Source of the DNA: Arenicola marina
Lineage: Eukaryota; Annelida; Polychaeta; Arenicolidae
Direction: 5' to 3'
Assembly: GCA_964019135.1 (NCBI GenBank)
Contig: OZ025265.1
Span: 24,837,143 to 24,901,142 of the forward strand
DNA: 64,000 nt
Under the pieces are notes generated by a model. It did not search any database, had not been told where the DNA came from, and saw nothing but the letters and a program-made list of their open reading frames with translations. The first letter of the stretch is position 1; each line of letters opens with the position of its first letter. This document shows, piece by piece, positions 35,976-47,090 of the stretch. The translations under genes and the position numbers were made by a program.

Positions 35976-36164
35976 GCACGAAGATGTTTGTTAGAAGGAT
36001 CCAAAAGGTACTGTGTGTACGATGTATTTTTCATTTCCGTGTGTGTATTTTTCTTTTGCACAATCATAAGTTTGCCCTTTTGCTGGTCGGTTTGCGATGT
36101 AAGTAGTGAAACGCACATGTTTCATATGAAACACACGCATAAATATCACATTGTCCGCGAAGTG

Positions 36165-36400
36165 TAGCATGATTGTCCGATAAGAACCATGCCATTGTCT
36201 GAAAAGAACAATGCCATTGTCTGAAAAGTGCAATGTGACTGTTTGAGAATAGAAATATTTGTGCCTGACAAGAACCACGTGATTATCTGACAATAGCATT
36301 GTGATTGGCTGACAGGAGCCATACCATGGCATGATAAAAAGAAAACCGGTTACTGTCTGGCCGGAACAATGACATTATCTAACAAAAACAATGTCCTTGT
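36165..36400. repeat. Degenerate ~22-bp repeat, GATTGTCTGACAA family (left arm)
   Basis: Around ten units such as GATTGTCCGATAAGAACCAT and GATTGGCTGACAGGAGCCAT. The right-arm counterpart is at 48560-48775, and the same family occurs at 3465-3535 outside the palindrome. Confidence 0.7.
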
Positions 36401-36613
36401 TTGACGCGAATTAGAGATACATGTACTTTGTTTTCCAGAATTCCTGCCTTTTTGTTGGTCTCAGTAAGGACGGAGTATTTGTTGGTTAATTTAGCCTTGT
36501 CATGTTGCAATAAAACTATATGATTTTATTCCGTCCCAATCTGTCCTAATCTAGCTAAATGCCCTGGGAAATTCGGCAGATTAAATCTTTTTATTATTTA
36601 TGCTTCAATTCTG

Positions 36614-36790
36614 ATTGATAAAGAAACAAATCGAACCTGTACGATCGAAGAGGTAATCGACTGGTGCACACGAACCGGGTATGGCCTCCTACGATGGCTT
36701 CATGTAAACACGATTCGGCAGATTATGTCATCGGCCTGCTGAGCGCGCTGTCGACAGGGGTATGTCTAGTGATCCCCGCACGCGCTGGGT
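36614..36790 (+). pseudogene. Relic acyl-CoA synthetase exon 2 (copy B, left arm)
   Basis: Aligns with functional exon 2 (26650-26857) from ATTGATAAAG to the donor GTAAGTCA, but is 177 nt instead of 208. The 31-nt deficit breaks the frame, and the acceptor AG before the exon has become TG. The translated start still reads IDKETNRTCTIEEVIDW. The counterpart is at 48153-48329. Confidence 0.85.
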
Positions 36791-37859
36791 GTAAGTCATA
36801 ATCCCCTCGTAAGTTACGCACGAAAATTGCATTTTTGTCTTAGCCTCACCAGCTCTCTGTGGTGGTGCTCATGATTAAGAAATCCTCTTCACTTTTAGCA
36901 CTTTCCTGAAGACAATTCGCACTTAATACAAAAGCGCTCCCTGGCGAAACATTAGAACTAGCGTAAGCTGGTACCGCCCGTACTCATATACTGATGAGCG
37001 AAGTTAGTGCCTGGGAACCAGACTAGAACTAGCGTACGTTGCAATACCTCTCGGCGTTGTTTCCCCCGTGTCAGAGAAACATCTGCATTAATCAAAGGCT
37101 TGCAATGAACTTTATGCATGTCAGCATATGAACATCTGGCAAATGAATGAAATGAGTACATAAGGCGAGATATTGTGGCTGGAACCTAAATCGTTTTGCG
37201 AGCTTGCGTGTGGAGCTAGTGCCGTGGGCAGGTAGCTACAAATGCCATGGCCATAGCAGTCATTGATTATCTGATAGTGACATACATCGCAGACGCAATA
37301 CGGATGGAATGGAATTAGTTGTCCAGTAGGCCAGATTCCTGGAACAACGTACGTACAACGTAGAGTAACTTTGCGTACCAAGATAACCCAACAAGTTGGG
37401 GATTTCTAAGATAAATTGGTCTCGGTGACCACTCATTGTTTTTAGCTTATTATGTTACAGCATAATCCAGTGACATGCTGTACAAGTCTGAAATATTTAA
37501 TGACTTTTTAACATTGTGGCAGAAAGTTACTAAATTAATATCTCACAAGGTTCCCGGTATTACCATATAGATTATCATATATTCCCCTAATTTTACATTT
37601 AAATATTATTTAATGTAGATTTATGCATAGGCCTATGTATTGGATACTGTTATCTTCATAGATGTGAAGACATTGATAGCTTCCGGAACTGTTTGTGCCA
37701 ATGAATCAATATTTTCCACGGTGACACCGAGTCTAGTGGCGTAGCGTAAGTGGCGTTTATGAATACGGCCCTTGGCGCATTACATAGATACCAAGTGGCA
37801 TTTGCTTTGATGAGATTACCATGCACCGATTTTGTGTACCGGACCACAGACAGAATTTT

Positions 37860-38130
37860 ACATCCCTGGCTCCTCTATTCATTCATTCATCTACGCTGAG
37901 ACAGAAGCTTACTTCCCTGGCTCATCTATTCATTCATTCATCTACGCCGAGTTCCCGCAGACAGAAGTTTACTTCCCTGGCTCCTCTATTCATTCATTCA
38001 TCTACGCCGAGACAGAAGCCTACTTCCCTGGCCCCTCTATTCATTCATTCATCTACGCCGAGTTCCCGCAGACAGAAGTTAACTTCCCTGGCTCCTCTAT
38101 TCATTCATTAATCTACGCCGAGTTCGAGTT
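37860..38130. repeat. 48/57-bp tandem repeat (left arm)
   Basis: Five alternating long and short units containing CTCTATTCATTCATTCATCT and ACAGAAG..ACTTCCCTGGC; the long unit adds TTCCCGCAG. Open frames SFIYAEF and SSTPRQK types are artefacts. The counterpart is at 46800-47090. Confidence 0.85.
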
Positions 38131-38308
38131 CGAGCGTATAATATTTAAGAATTATTTTACAAAATATTGCGAAATACATATACTTTTGCCCTGCATCTAC
38201 AATCGTAAATATATTTCTTTGCTAAAAGAATGATATGATTTTTCATACAACCGCCTCTAGATATATCGCCCAAACAAACCATTGACGAACTTAATTCCAT
38301 GGTCAACT

Positions 38309-38540
38309 TTATTTGGTGCAATCCCAGAACATCTGTTCTATTGTTTCTACGCTATTGCGACAGGAGGAGCACGTCTTTGAATCCCACAGTTTACAGATGT
38401 ATAAACATCTGTTAGTCGGCAACGCTCTGGTAACTAATTTATATTGAATAAAATTGATATTTTGTTAACACTTGCCCCAGCCTTGCTCCGACATAATTGT
38501 ACTGTATATTTGACACCATTTTTTTTCACTTTGAATGGTT
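38309..38540 (-). mobile_element. LINE zf-RVT-like fragment (left arm)
   Basis: This is the minus-strand counterpart of 46463-46690. The LVTRALPTNRCLYICKLWDS, CSSCRN and ETIEQMFWDC segments are preserved, but the upstream part differs from the right arm. Confidence 0.6.
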
Positions 38541-38836
38541 ACTTCAATTGAGGCTAACATTGTATGGTACACAAAGTTACACACCCTTTTCCCTTTTTAA
38601 AATTTCGCCGATGTAAATCTTTTCGCAACCAATTTCAATCGACTCATTTTCTTAAGAATAGTCTCCCCATTGTTGGGAATGCTGTTAATCGAACCTTCAT
38701 AGTCTTATAGATTCATACGAATGCTGCTTTTTTGCTGAAATGCACCTAGCTTCATGATCCTGATTTACCATAATTACTCCAGCTAACATTTTCTCCCTCA
38801 GTTTAATGCAATATATTATATTTTATCATCATTCAG

Positions 38837-38917
38837 GTGAAATAAGACATTTATTTTCTGTGAGTTCCAAGAAAACAAGCCTAAGTTTATGTTCGCTGAC
38901 CCGGAGACAAGCTTAAG
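38837..38917 (+). pseudogene. Relic acyl-CoA synthetase exon 3 (copy B, left arm)
   Basis: After an intact acceptor CAG, the sequence aligns with functional exon 3 (27149-27261; [15 protein letters not shown]) but lacks about 32 nt in its second half, and the donor is degraded (GCAAGG). It lies downstream of relic exon 2 in the same orientation, so both belong to one decayed gene copy. The counterpart is at 46065-46145. Confidence 0.8.
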
Positions 38918-39440
38918 GGCAAGGGCTAGCTTCATGCCAGATATTAAATTCCATCAGAAATGCTTCACAATTGACACATAGTTGGCTCAATATTTCCTTC
39001 TTCAGTTAAAAAAAGGTACGGTCACCTAAATCTGTTTTTATTATGAGCAACAGACTATCTGTCCATAATTTGGTAAAAATGTTATATGACAGCATAGCAC
39101 CCATGGCGTTGCCATAAAATTCAACAGTTTGATACTTACAAGGGCTGAACGTTATGCTACACCTTTTACTGAGCAAGTACCTTTTTTTGTTTTTCCCATG
39201 ATTATTACACTAAGACACAGGTCGATGCAAAACATCACAAGTTAACCAATTCAATTCACGGATAAAAAGTGTCTATGCCAACTGGGGGGTGCCTATATAT
39301 TGACATGCGTATCTTTCTAAACAAGCGGCGACATAAACTTTTTCTATCATATGTTTGACGTGGTCGATTTCTAACAAACTATTAACTTTTTCACGGTTAG
39401 TTTTCTTTTCACACATACTTGGAAAAGAACGTAAAACTGC

Positions 39441-39617
39441 TCACAATATATGTAGATTAGCAAGGTAGGCCAAATCAATAATCGGGCGACCATCAATAGT
39501 TTCAAACGTTTTTAGCTTATTTAAGTACCAGAGGAACTTCCTTGCCTTTCTGTCTATTAGACGACCCTGTCGCTTTACTGCACTGGTAATACGTCGGCTT
39601 CTTAGTCTACTAGACAT
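39441..39617 (-). CDS. 58-aa basic ORF, probably transposon-derived (left arm)
   Basis: This is the left-arm counterpart of the ORF at 45358-45534, described there. Confidence 0.25.
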   Translation of the reverse strand: MSSRLRSRRITSAVKRQGRLIDRKARKFLWYLNKLKTFETIDGRPIIDLAYLANLHIL

Positions 39618-40126
39618 GTTGCGATTCCTATATTATCGCTCAGGTTCGTGACGGATAACACGGGCGGCCACTAGGCGGCAACAGTACTTTCTCTTAGTAG
39701 CACTGGAGATCGCCAGTGGGCGCCTGTGTTCTCTATCTCTTGTCCTATAGGTGATACAAACGAAACAGTGCAAGTGTTGATACTTTTCTTTGTTAGTTTT
39801 CGTGTTTTACTAATCACAGTTGCAGAAGATAAATGAAATGAAATGATACTTTCTGGTAATAGAGATAGATAGTTTATTGATAACTGTCAGTGCCAACGTG
39901 CAGCGAAGATCCTTACATGAAGGTCTAAACTTTTCTTGATACACAATGAAAGGTTTTAAACAAACAAAAATGGATATTAAACGCATGCATTAAAGCGTTT
40001 AGAACGTCTTTCAAGCGGATGACATATGTATGCTGGACCATATGTGGTATTGTCTTCACTGTAATGGTGTGTCTGCAATGCTCACAGGTGGATTCCAGTT
40101 GTTCCCCGCAGCATGAGTTTTGTACA

Positions 40127-40254
40127 TCAAGTAGTTGCCTCTCGCTTTGCTCGGTCACGGAGATCCCTTCGAAGAATTTTACCGCTGGCCAGCTTGGGGA
40201 TGGCTTCAATGAAGACCACCCCTCCTCTCAGCTTCTTGTAATGCGACACTTTAT
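40127..40254 (-). CDS. Acyl-CoA synthetase exon 10, copy C (left arm)
   Basis: The exon is 128 nt with an intact acceptor TTTAG. It encodes [20 protein letters not shown], then [20 protein letters not shown], then TT and a stop, so the catalytic lysine is present. It differs from copy A by N to D after KILRR. It is transcribed opposite to copy A of the same arm. Exons 1-8 of this copy are not in the window and may lie in the gap. Confidence 0.85.
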
Positions 40255-40544
40255 CTAAATACAAAAAAACGATGTTATTATTAAACAAGTTGCAATTAAG
40301 GAGTAAATCTTAGACTGTTACAGTTTACGATTCTGGGCAACTGGCCATTGTGAGGAGGGGGGGTGAGGGGGTCGTGTTCCCAGATCATGAAGAATAAACT
40401 TTTTTATTCCCCGGTCACGATGAATTTAAAGGAGAACCCCACCGCATACAATGGAAGGGAGGATACATGATACCAAATTGACGATTTCCCAATACACGGT
40501 TATTTAATATTAAAATTCCCAGTTCTCGATTAATGAATATCCTT

Positions 40545-40690
40545 GAGCACGGCGTTCAGCTGATTCCCAATTCCCAGTTCACGAAGAATTAGTTTCCTCA
40601 TTCCCAGTTCACGAAGAATTATTTTACTCATTTCCAGTTCACGGTGAAATAAAAAGCCCATTCCCGAGGAGCGGAAATACCCCTTGCCCC
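40545..40690. repeat. Short tandem repeat, CCCAGTTCACGAAGAATTA (left arm)
   Basis: Three to four units of about 27 bp with core CCCAGTTCACGAAGAATTA in intron 9 of copy C. The right-arm counterpart is at 44300-44440. Confidence 0.65.
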
Positions 40691-41165
40691 TCTTCATTGT
40701 GACGCCGATTAGCTCAGTGCTCGGTCCTTGCATTGGACCTCGGATTGTTATAAAGTTCAATGCTCGACCAATTTTCTTTTTCGACTTACCGATGGCAACA
40801 ACTACATTATCTTAAAATTATGGTCTTCGTATGTTCGTCAGTTTGCTAAGGACAATCCTCGATGCTAATCTGTGATTCTGCGACAATCAGAAGATTGATT
40901 CATTCGTCTCCGCCAGGTCTCATGTCTACATATTGTTGTAATAGCTTCTTTAAATACTCACACACAGATAACTGGGTCACGTGGTACCCGAGAAAACTCC
41001 GCATTGGTCAATAAGCGAATTGTTTTGGAAATAATGAGCAATTATTGCACTGATACATTGTCACGGCAACGGAATAAGTGAAAATGAAATACTAATATTA
41101 TATTAAATTGACACAAACTAAACAGTTAACATTTCTCTTTCTAACGCTGTTGAGGGAATACGTAC

Positions 41166-41331
41166 CTGCGACATGTTGTTCAATGTCCTTCTCCGTGACC
41201 TTGCTCCCTGGCTGTCTGACCACGTAGGCCCGGGGCAGCTCGCCCGCCATCTTGTCTGGGACGCCGATCACACCCACGTCAGCCACATCCGGGTGTTCGA
41301 GGATAACGGCTTCCAGCTCGGCTGGCGCTAC
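41166..41331 (-). CDS. Acyl-CoA synthetase exon 9, copy C (left arm)
   Basis: The exon is 166 nt with intact acceptor and donor and the same phase as exon 9 of copy A. It encodes [20 protein letters not shown], then [18 protein letters not shown], then [18 protein letters not shown]. One residue (G to E before QHV) differs from copy A. Introns around it are diverged from copy A, so it is a paralogue rather than a recent duplicate. Confidence 0.85.
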
Positions 41332-41505
41332 CTAGCGAAGATATCATTTTTTTGTATAATTTTAGGAGTCTGCAAATACAGCCATGGGATAGGAAAATAC
41401 ATGATATCCCATTTAGTCTCTGCAATATTATAACCACCAGACCAGCAGTTTTTATTTATGAAGGTCCCCTTGACACACTCGGCGGACTCGCGGCTATGTT
41501 TGGGG

Positions 41506-43270
41506 CAAACAACAAACGCCTGCATGGTAAGGTTGAAACATGGGGTTAATTAATAACCCAAGAACATGTAATGACCAGCCGGCATCGGTACGCGCGTGAG
41601 CAACCTGACCTGACGTATCAGCGACTGTGCGAAGCAATTGCTGCCGGTATGAGACCTATAATGCGTGTGTTTGCACCAAAGGTGGGGCAGGAGACATCAC
41701 CAACACGCCTAATACAAAATGGTGAGGTTATGTACAAATAAAAAAGAAACTGACCAGAAGGCAGAACGGCGGCGATGGGGATGGACGGTGGGAAAACGAG
41801 CGAAATTTAATTGTGAAGTGTTGTGACCGTCCCGCAGCAAGATAGCGATCGGACGCACTCGTCTGTGTCTGTGTGGTCACATGGCCTCGAATGAGTCACG
41901 TGACGGAGGCTGGGGGTTGACAAAGAACCTTGTACGCAAAACGTTATGATGGATCTCGCGGCATCATAAAACTGATTTACTGCGTAAATCGTGTTATTTT
42001 CTTTTATTCCCGTTTCACCCGCAACAGGTAACGGCACATGCATACAAATAAACAATAAACTGTGAAACTGACCATTTCAATAGGGGCACCACTTTCGGTG
42101 AAAATTGCACAAACTGGATCCCCTTACTGTATCCGATGCGGCATCACTCTGTGAGCAAGTTTGACTTGAAAAACCTGAGACAAAAGTTGGCGACCGGGCT
42201 TTCAAAATCCTCGGCGCGCCTGTTCTCCAGCGTCATTTACCGAAAACAAGCACTGCACCAAGTTCTGCGCAGCGTGTACACACACAGCAGTGAAAACAGA
42301 ATGGCCACAAGGCAACGAAAGTTTGAATCAAAATCTGACAGGAAAAGGGATCGAAGGGGCAGGGACAGAGAAAAAAATTCGTCCCTTTCTTATCTACAAG
42401 GTTACGAGATTATGCATGCATCTCCAAATTACAATACGATCAAACGTTGCTACATTTATACGAAGAATACGCTTGACAAAGCTTGTATCCTCAAAACATC
42501 TCTTGTATGAGGAAGTATCATTGGAATAGTGTTTGACATTCTTTTCAGTGCATTTTGCGTTCAGTGACACATGCAAAATTAAGGGATCTTGACATTTCAC
42601 CTTGTTTAAGAAATATATACCAGATTTCTATTTCATATAGTTTGAATAAGGTAACTTCTCTTTGTGGTTTCTTCGTAGAAATGCTGAATAGTTCACCTGA
42701 TTACATGTACCGTCTGTCTCGTTGCGCCAAAGTTCGCTCCAGCAACCCTAGACTGAGTTATGATATCCTTTTGGTATTCTGTGTGATATCGCAGTTTTAT
42801 ATTGAAACGGTTGTTTTACTCCACGAATTATAAACCATAAGCACGATAGTTTTAGTTTGATTCAAATAACAAAAAGTATCTAAGAAGGCGCATGTGAAAA
42901 GTACATCAAATATCTTGTCCCTGTGATAACATGGCAACCTAATATCCACTCTCTCTCTCTCTGATAAGATAACAACCGTATATATCTTGTCTCCCCTATA
43001 GGATAACGGCATGATTTCCGCTGTCTCTGCGATGTTGTAACAAGCTGATTTAACCCAAATGTTGTAGCACAGTGACACCCATGGTCCCAGCGATACTGTA
43101 ACCATGTATATTCCTTCGGCTCTACCACAGGAAACGTGTGTGATACTCGTTGTCTCTGAGAACATAACCATCAGACAGCTTGTGTCTCTGTGACACGATA
43201 GTAACCTGATACTTCATGTTTCAGTGGCACTACTATGGGATAACCACGTGCTTTCCCTGTCTACATCATA
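41506..43270. other. Palindrome spacer, single copy
   Basis: Sequence present once, between the arms. It holds a dispersed-repeat copy (41765-41990), no recognisable exon, and a degenerate tandem region at 42890-43254 with recurring GATAAC and TGTCTCTG motifs. The last 16 bases before the gap (CCCTGTCTACATCATA) match the 28-bp intron 8 minisatellite in reverse orientation. Confidence 0.65.
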
Positions 43271-43470
43271 NNNNNNNNNNNNNNNNNNNNNNNNNNNNNN
43301 NNNNNNNNNNNNNNNNNNNNNNNNNNNNNNNNNNNNNNNNNNNNNNNNNNNNNNNNNNNNNNNNNNNNNNNNNNNNNNNNNNNNNNNNNNNNNNNNNNNN
43401 NNNNNNNNNNNNNNNNNNNNNNNNNNNNNNNNNNNNNNNNNNNNNNNNNNNNNNNNNNNNNNNNNNNNNN
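43271..43470. other. Assembly gap of exactly 200 N
   Basis: 200 consecutive N. The round number suggests a placeholder of unknown true size. The left edge lies in intron-8-type minisatellite and the right edge is the exact end of the inverted repeat. Confidence 0.99.
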
Positions 43471-43644
43471 CCCCAAACATAGCCGCGAGTCCGCCGAGTG
43501 TGTCAAGGGGACCTTCATAAATAAAAACTGCTGGTCTGGTGGTTATAATATTGCAGAGACTAAATGGGATATCATGTATTTTCCTATCCCATGGCTGTAT
43601 TTGCAGACTCCTAAAATTATACAAAAAAATGATATCTTCGCTAG

Positions 43645-43810
43645 GTAGCGCCAGCCGAGCTGGAAGCCGTTATCCTCGAACACCCGGATGTAGCTGACGT
43701 GGGTGTGATCGGCGTCCCAGACAAGATGGCGGGCGAGCTGCCCCGGGCCTACGTGGTCAGACAGCCAGGGAGCAAGGTCACGGAGAAGGACATTGAACAA
43801 CATGTCGCAG
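43645..43810 (+). CDS. Acyl-CoA synthetase exon 9, copy C (right arm)
   Basis: Mirror of 41166-41331, with the same length, splice sites and DIEQHVAG ending. It reads outward from the gap on the plus strand. Upstream exons would have to lie in the gap. Confidence 0.85.
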
Positions 43811-44299
43811 GTACGTATTCCCTCAACAGCGTTAGAAAGAGAAATGTTAACTGTTATTTTGTGTCAATTTAATATAATATTAGTATTTCATTTTCACTTA
43901 TTCTGTTGCCGTGACAATGTATCAGTGCAATAATTGCTCATTATTTCCCAACAATTCGCTTATTGACCAATGCGGAGTTTTCTCGGGTACCACGTGACCC
44001 AGTTATCTGTGTGTGAGTATTTAAAGAAGCTATTACAACAATATGTAGACATGAGACCTGGCGGAGACGAATGAATCAATGTTCTGATTGTTGCAGAATC
44101 ACAGATTAGCATCGAGGATTGTCCTTAGCAAACTGACGAACATGACGAAGACCATAATTTTAAGATAATGTAGTTGTTGCCATCGGTAAGTCGAAAAAGA
44201 AAATTGGTCGAGCATTGAACTTTATAACAATCCGAGGTCCAATGCAAGGACCGAGCACTGAGCTAATCGGCGTCACAGTGGAGAGGGGCAAGGGGTATT

Positions 44300-44440
44300 T
44301 CCGTTCCTCGGGAATGGGCTTTTTATTTCACCGTGAACTGGAAATGAGTAAAATAATTCTTCGTGAACTGGGAATGAGGAAAATAATTCTTCGTGAACTG
44401 GGAATTGGGAATCAGCCGAACGCCGTGCTCAAGGATATTC
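44300..44440. repeat. Short tandem repeat, TAATTCTTCGTGAACTGGG (right arm)
   Basis: Mirror of 40545-40690. Units of about 27 bp in intron 9 of copy C. Confidence 0.65.
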
Positions 44441-44720
44441 ATTAATCGAGAACTGGGAATTTTAATATTAAATAACCGTGTATTGGGAAATCGTCAATTT
44501 GGTATCATGTATCCTCCCTTCCATTGTATGCGGTGGAGTTCTCCTTTAAATTCATCGTGACCGGGGAATAAAAAAGTTTATTCTTCGTGATCTGGGAACA
44601 CGACCCCCTCACCCCCCCTCCTCACAATGGCCAGTTGCCCAGAATCGTAAACTGTAACAGTCTAAGATTTACTCCTTAATTGCAACTTGTTTAATAATAA
44701 CATCGTTTTTTTGTATTTAG

Positions 44721-44848
44721 ATAAAGTGTCGCATTACAAGAAGCTGAGAGGAGGGGTGGTCTTCATTGAAGCCATTCCCAAGCTTGCCAGCGGTAAAATT
44801 CTTCGAAGGGATCTCCGTGACCGAGCAAAGCGAGAGGCAACTACTTGA
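44721..44848 (+). CDS. Acyl-CoA synthetase exon 10, copy C (right arm)
   Basis: Mirror of 40127-40254, 128 nt ending in TGA, with [12 protein letters not shown] intact. AATAAA at 45097-45102 is a plausible polyadenylation signal about 250 bases downstream. Confidence 0.85.
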
Positions 44849-45357
44849 TGTACAAAACTCATGCTGCGGGGAACAACTGGAATCCACGTGTGAGCATTGC
44901 AGACACACCATTACAGTGAAGACAATACCACATATGGTCCAGCATACATATGTCATCCGCTTGAAAGACGTTCTAAACGCTTTAATGCATGCGTTTAATA
45001 TCCATTTTTGTTTGTTTAAAACCTTTCATTGTGTATCAAGAAAAGTTTAGACCTTCATGTAAGGATCTTCGCTGCACGTTGGCACTGACAGTTATCAATA
45101 AACTATCTATCTATATTACCAGAAAGTATCATTTCATTTCATTTATCTTCTGCAACTGTGATTAGTAAAACACGAAAACTAACAAAGAAAAGTATCAACA
45201 CTTGCACTGTTTCGTTTGTATCACCTATAGGACAAGAGATAGAGAACACAGGCGCCCACTGGCGAGCTCCAGTGCTACTAAGAGAAAGTACTGTTGCCGC
45301 CTAGTGGCCGCCCGTGTTATCCGTCACGAACCTGAGCGATAATATAGGAATCGCAAC

Positions 45358-45534
45358 ATGTCTAGTAGACTAAGAAGCCGACGTATTACCAGTGCAGTAA
45401 AGCGACAGGGTCGTCTAATAGACAGAAAGGCAAGGAAGTTCCTCTGGTACTTAAATAAGCTAAAAACGTTTGAAACTATTGATGGTCGCCCGATTATTGA
45501 TTTGGCCTACCTTGCTAATCTACATATATTGTGA
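45358..45534 (+). CDS. 58-aa basic ORF, probably transposon-derived (right arm)
   Basis: Opens with MSSRLRSRRITSAVKRQGRL and closes with IDLAYLANLHIL before TGA. It is Arg/Lys-rich at the start. It has no homologue I recognise; a short leader rich in CGCC blocks upstream and LINE fragments nearby suggest the start of a LINE ORF1, but this is a guess. An identical frame occurs in the left arm at 39617-39441 on the minus strand. Confidence 0.25.
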   Translation: MSSRLRSRRITSAVKRQGRLIDRKARKFLWYLNKLKTFETIDGRPIIDLAYLANLHIL

Positions 45535-46064
45535 GCAGTTTTACGTTCTTTTCCAAGTATGTGTGAAAAGAAAACTAACCGTGAAAAAGTTAATAGTTTG
45601 TTAGAAATCGACCACGTCAAACATATGATAAAAAAAGTTTATGTCGCCGCTTGTTTAGAAAGATACGCATGTCAATATATAGGCACCCCCCAGTTGGCAT
45701 AGAAACTTTTTAGCCGTGAATTGAATTGATTAACTTGTGATGTTTTGCATCGACCTGTGTCTTAGTGTAATAATCATGGGAAAAACAAAAAAAGGTACTT
45801 GCTCAGTAAAAGGTGTAGCATAACGTTCAGCCCTTGTAAGTATCAAACTGTTGAATTTTATGGCAACGCCATGGGTGCTATGCTGTCATATAACATTTTT
45901 ACCAAATTATGGACAATTGACAGATAGTCTGTTGCTCATAATAAAAACAGATTTAGGTGACCGTACCTTTTTTTAACTGAAGAAGGAAATATTGAGCCAA
46001 CTATGTGTCAATTGTGAAGCATTTCTGATGGAATTTAATATCTGGCATGAAGCTAGCCCTTGCC

Positions 46065-46145
46065 CTTAAGCTTGTCTCCGGGTCAGCGAACATAAACTTA
46101 GGCTTGTTTTCTTGGAACTCACAGAAAATAAATGTCTTATTTCAC
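46065..46145 (-). pseudogene. Relic acyl-CoA synthetase exon 3 (copy B, right arm)
   Basis: Mirror of 38837-38917: intact acceptor, internal deletion, degraded donor. Confidence 0.8.
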
Positions 46146-46462
46146 CTGAATGATGATAAAATATAATATATTGCATTAAACTGAGGGAGAAAATGTTAGC
46201 TGGAGTAATTATGGTAAATCAGGATCATGAAGCTAGGTGCATTTCAGCCAAAAATCAGCATTCGTATGAATCTATAAGACTATGAAGGTTCGATTAACAG
46301 CATTCCCAACAATGGGGAGACTATTCTTAAGAAAATGAGTCGATTGAAATTGGTTGCGAAAAGATTTACATCGGCGAAATTTTAAAAAGGGAAAAGGGTG
46401 TGTAACTTTGTGTACCATACAATGTTAGCCTCAATTGAAGTAACCATTCAAAGTGAAAAAAA

Positions 46463-46690
46463 ATGGTGTCAAATATACAGTACAATTATGTCGGAGCAAG
46501 GCTGGGGCAAGTGTTAACAAAATGCACCATAGACAAAGGTTTGCGATCCTTTCAATATAAATTAGTTACCAGAGCGTTGCCGACTAACAGATGTTTATAC
46601 ATCTGTAAACTGTGGGATTCAAAGACGTGCTCCTCCTGTCGCAATAGCGTAGAAACAATAGAACAGATGTTCTGGGATTGCACCAAATAA
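46463..46690 (+). mobile_element. LINE zf-RVT-like fragment (right arm)
   Basis: The open frame ends LRSFQYKLVTRALPTNRCLY, then ICKLWDSKTCSSCRNSVETI, then EQMFWDC. This resembles the zinc-binding segment after the reverse transcriptase of L1/Tx1-like LINEs (FQYKL.HR.LPTN, CxxC, E(T/S)xxHLFWEC). The polymerase domain is absent here. Confidence 0.7.
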
Positions 46691-46799
46691 AGTTCACCAT
46701 GAAAAATCATATCATTCTTTTAGCAAAGAAATATATTTACGATTGTAGATGCAGGGCAAAAGTATATGTATTTCGCAATATTTTGTAAAATAATTCTTA

Positions 46800-47090
46800 A
46801 ATATTATACGCTCGAACTCGAACTCGGCGTAGATTAATGAATGAATAGAGGAGCCAGGGAAGTTAACTTCTGTCTGCGGGAACTCGGCGTAGATGAATGA
46901 ATGAATAGAGGGGCCAGGGAAGTAGGCTTCTGTCTCGGCGTAGATGAATGAATGAATAGAGGAGCCAGGGAAGTAAACTTCTGTCTGCGGAAACTCGGCG
47001 TAGATGAATGAATGAATAGATGAGCCAGGGAAGTAAGCTTCTGTCTCGGCGTAGATGAATGAATGAATAGAGGAGCCAGGGATGTAAAAT
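46800..47090. repeat. 48/57-bp tandem repeat (right arm)
   Basis: Mirror of 37860-38130, units containing AGATGAATGAATGAATAGAG. Confidence 0.85.

Noticed and set aside
37832-38233. 133-codon frame of SFIYAEF repeats, present in both arms
   Set aside because: It spans the 48/57-bp tandem repeat and is open because both unit lengths are multiples of 3.
39925-40209. 94-codon frame antisense to the region of copy C exon 10, mirrored at 44766-45050
   Set aside because: It overlaps exon 10 of the synthetase in another frame and extends into its 3' UTR; no independent coding evidence.
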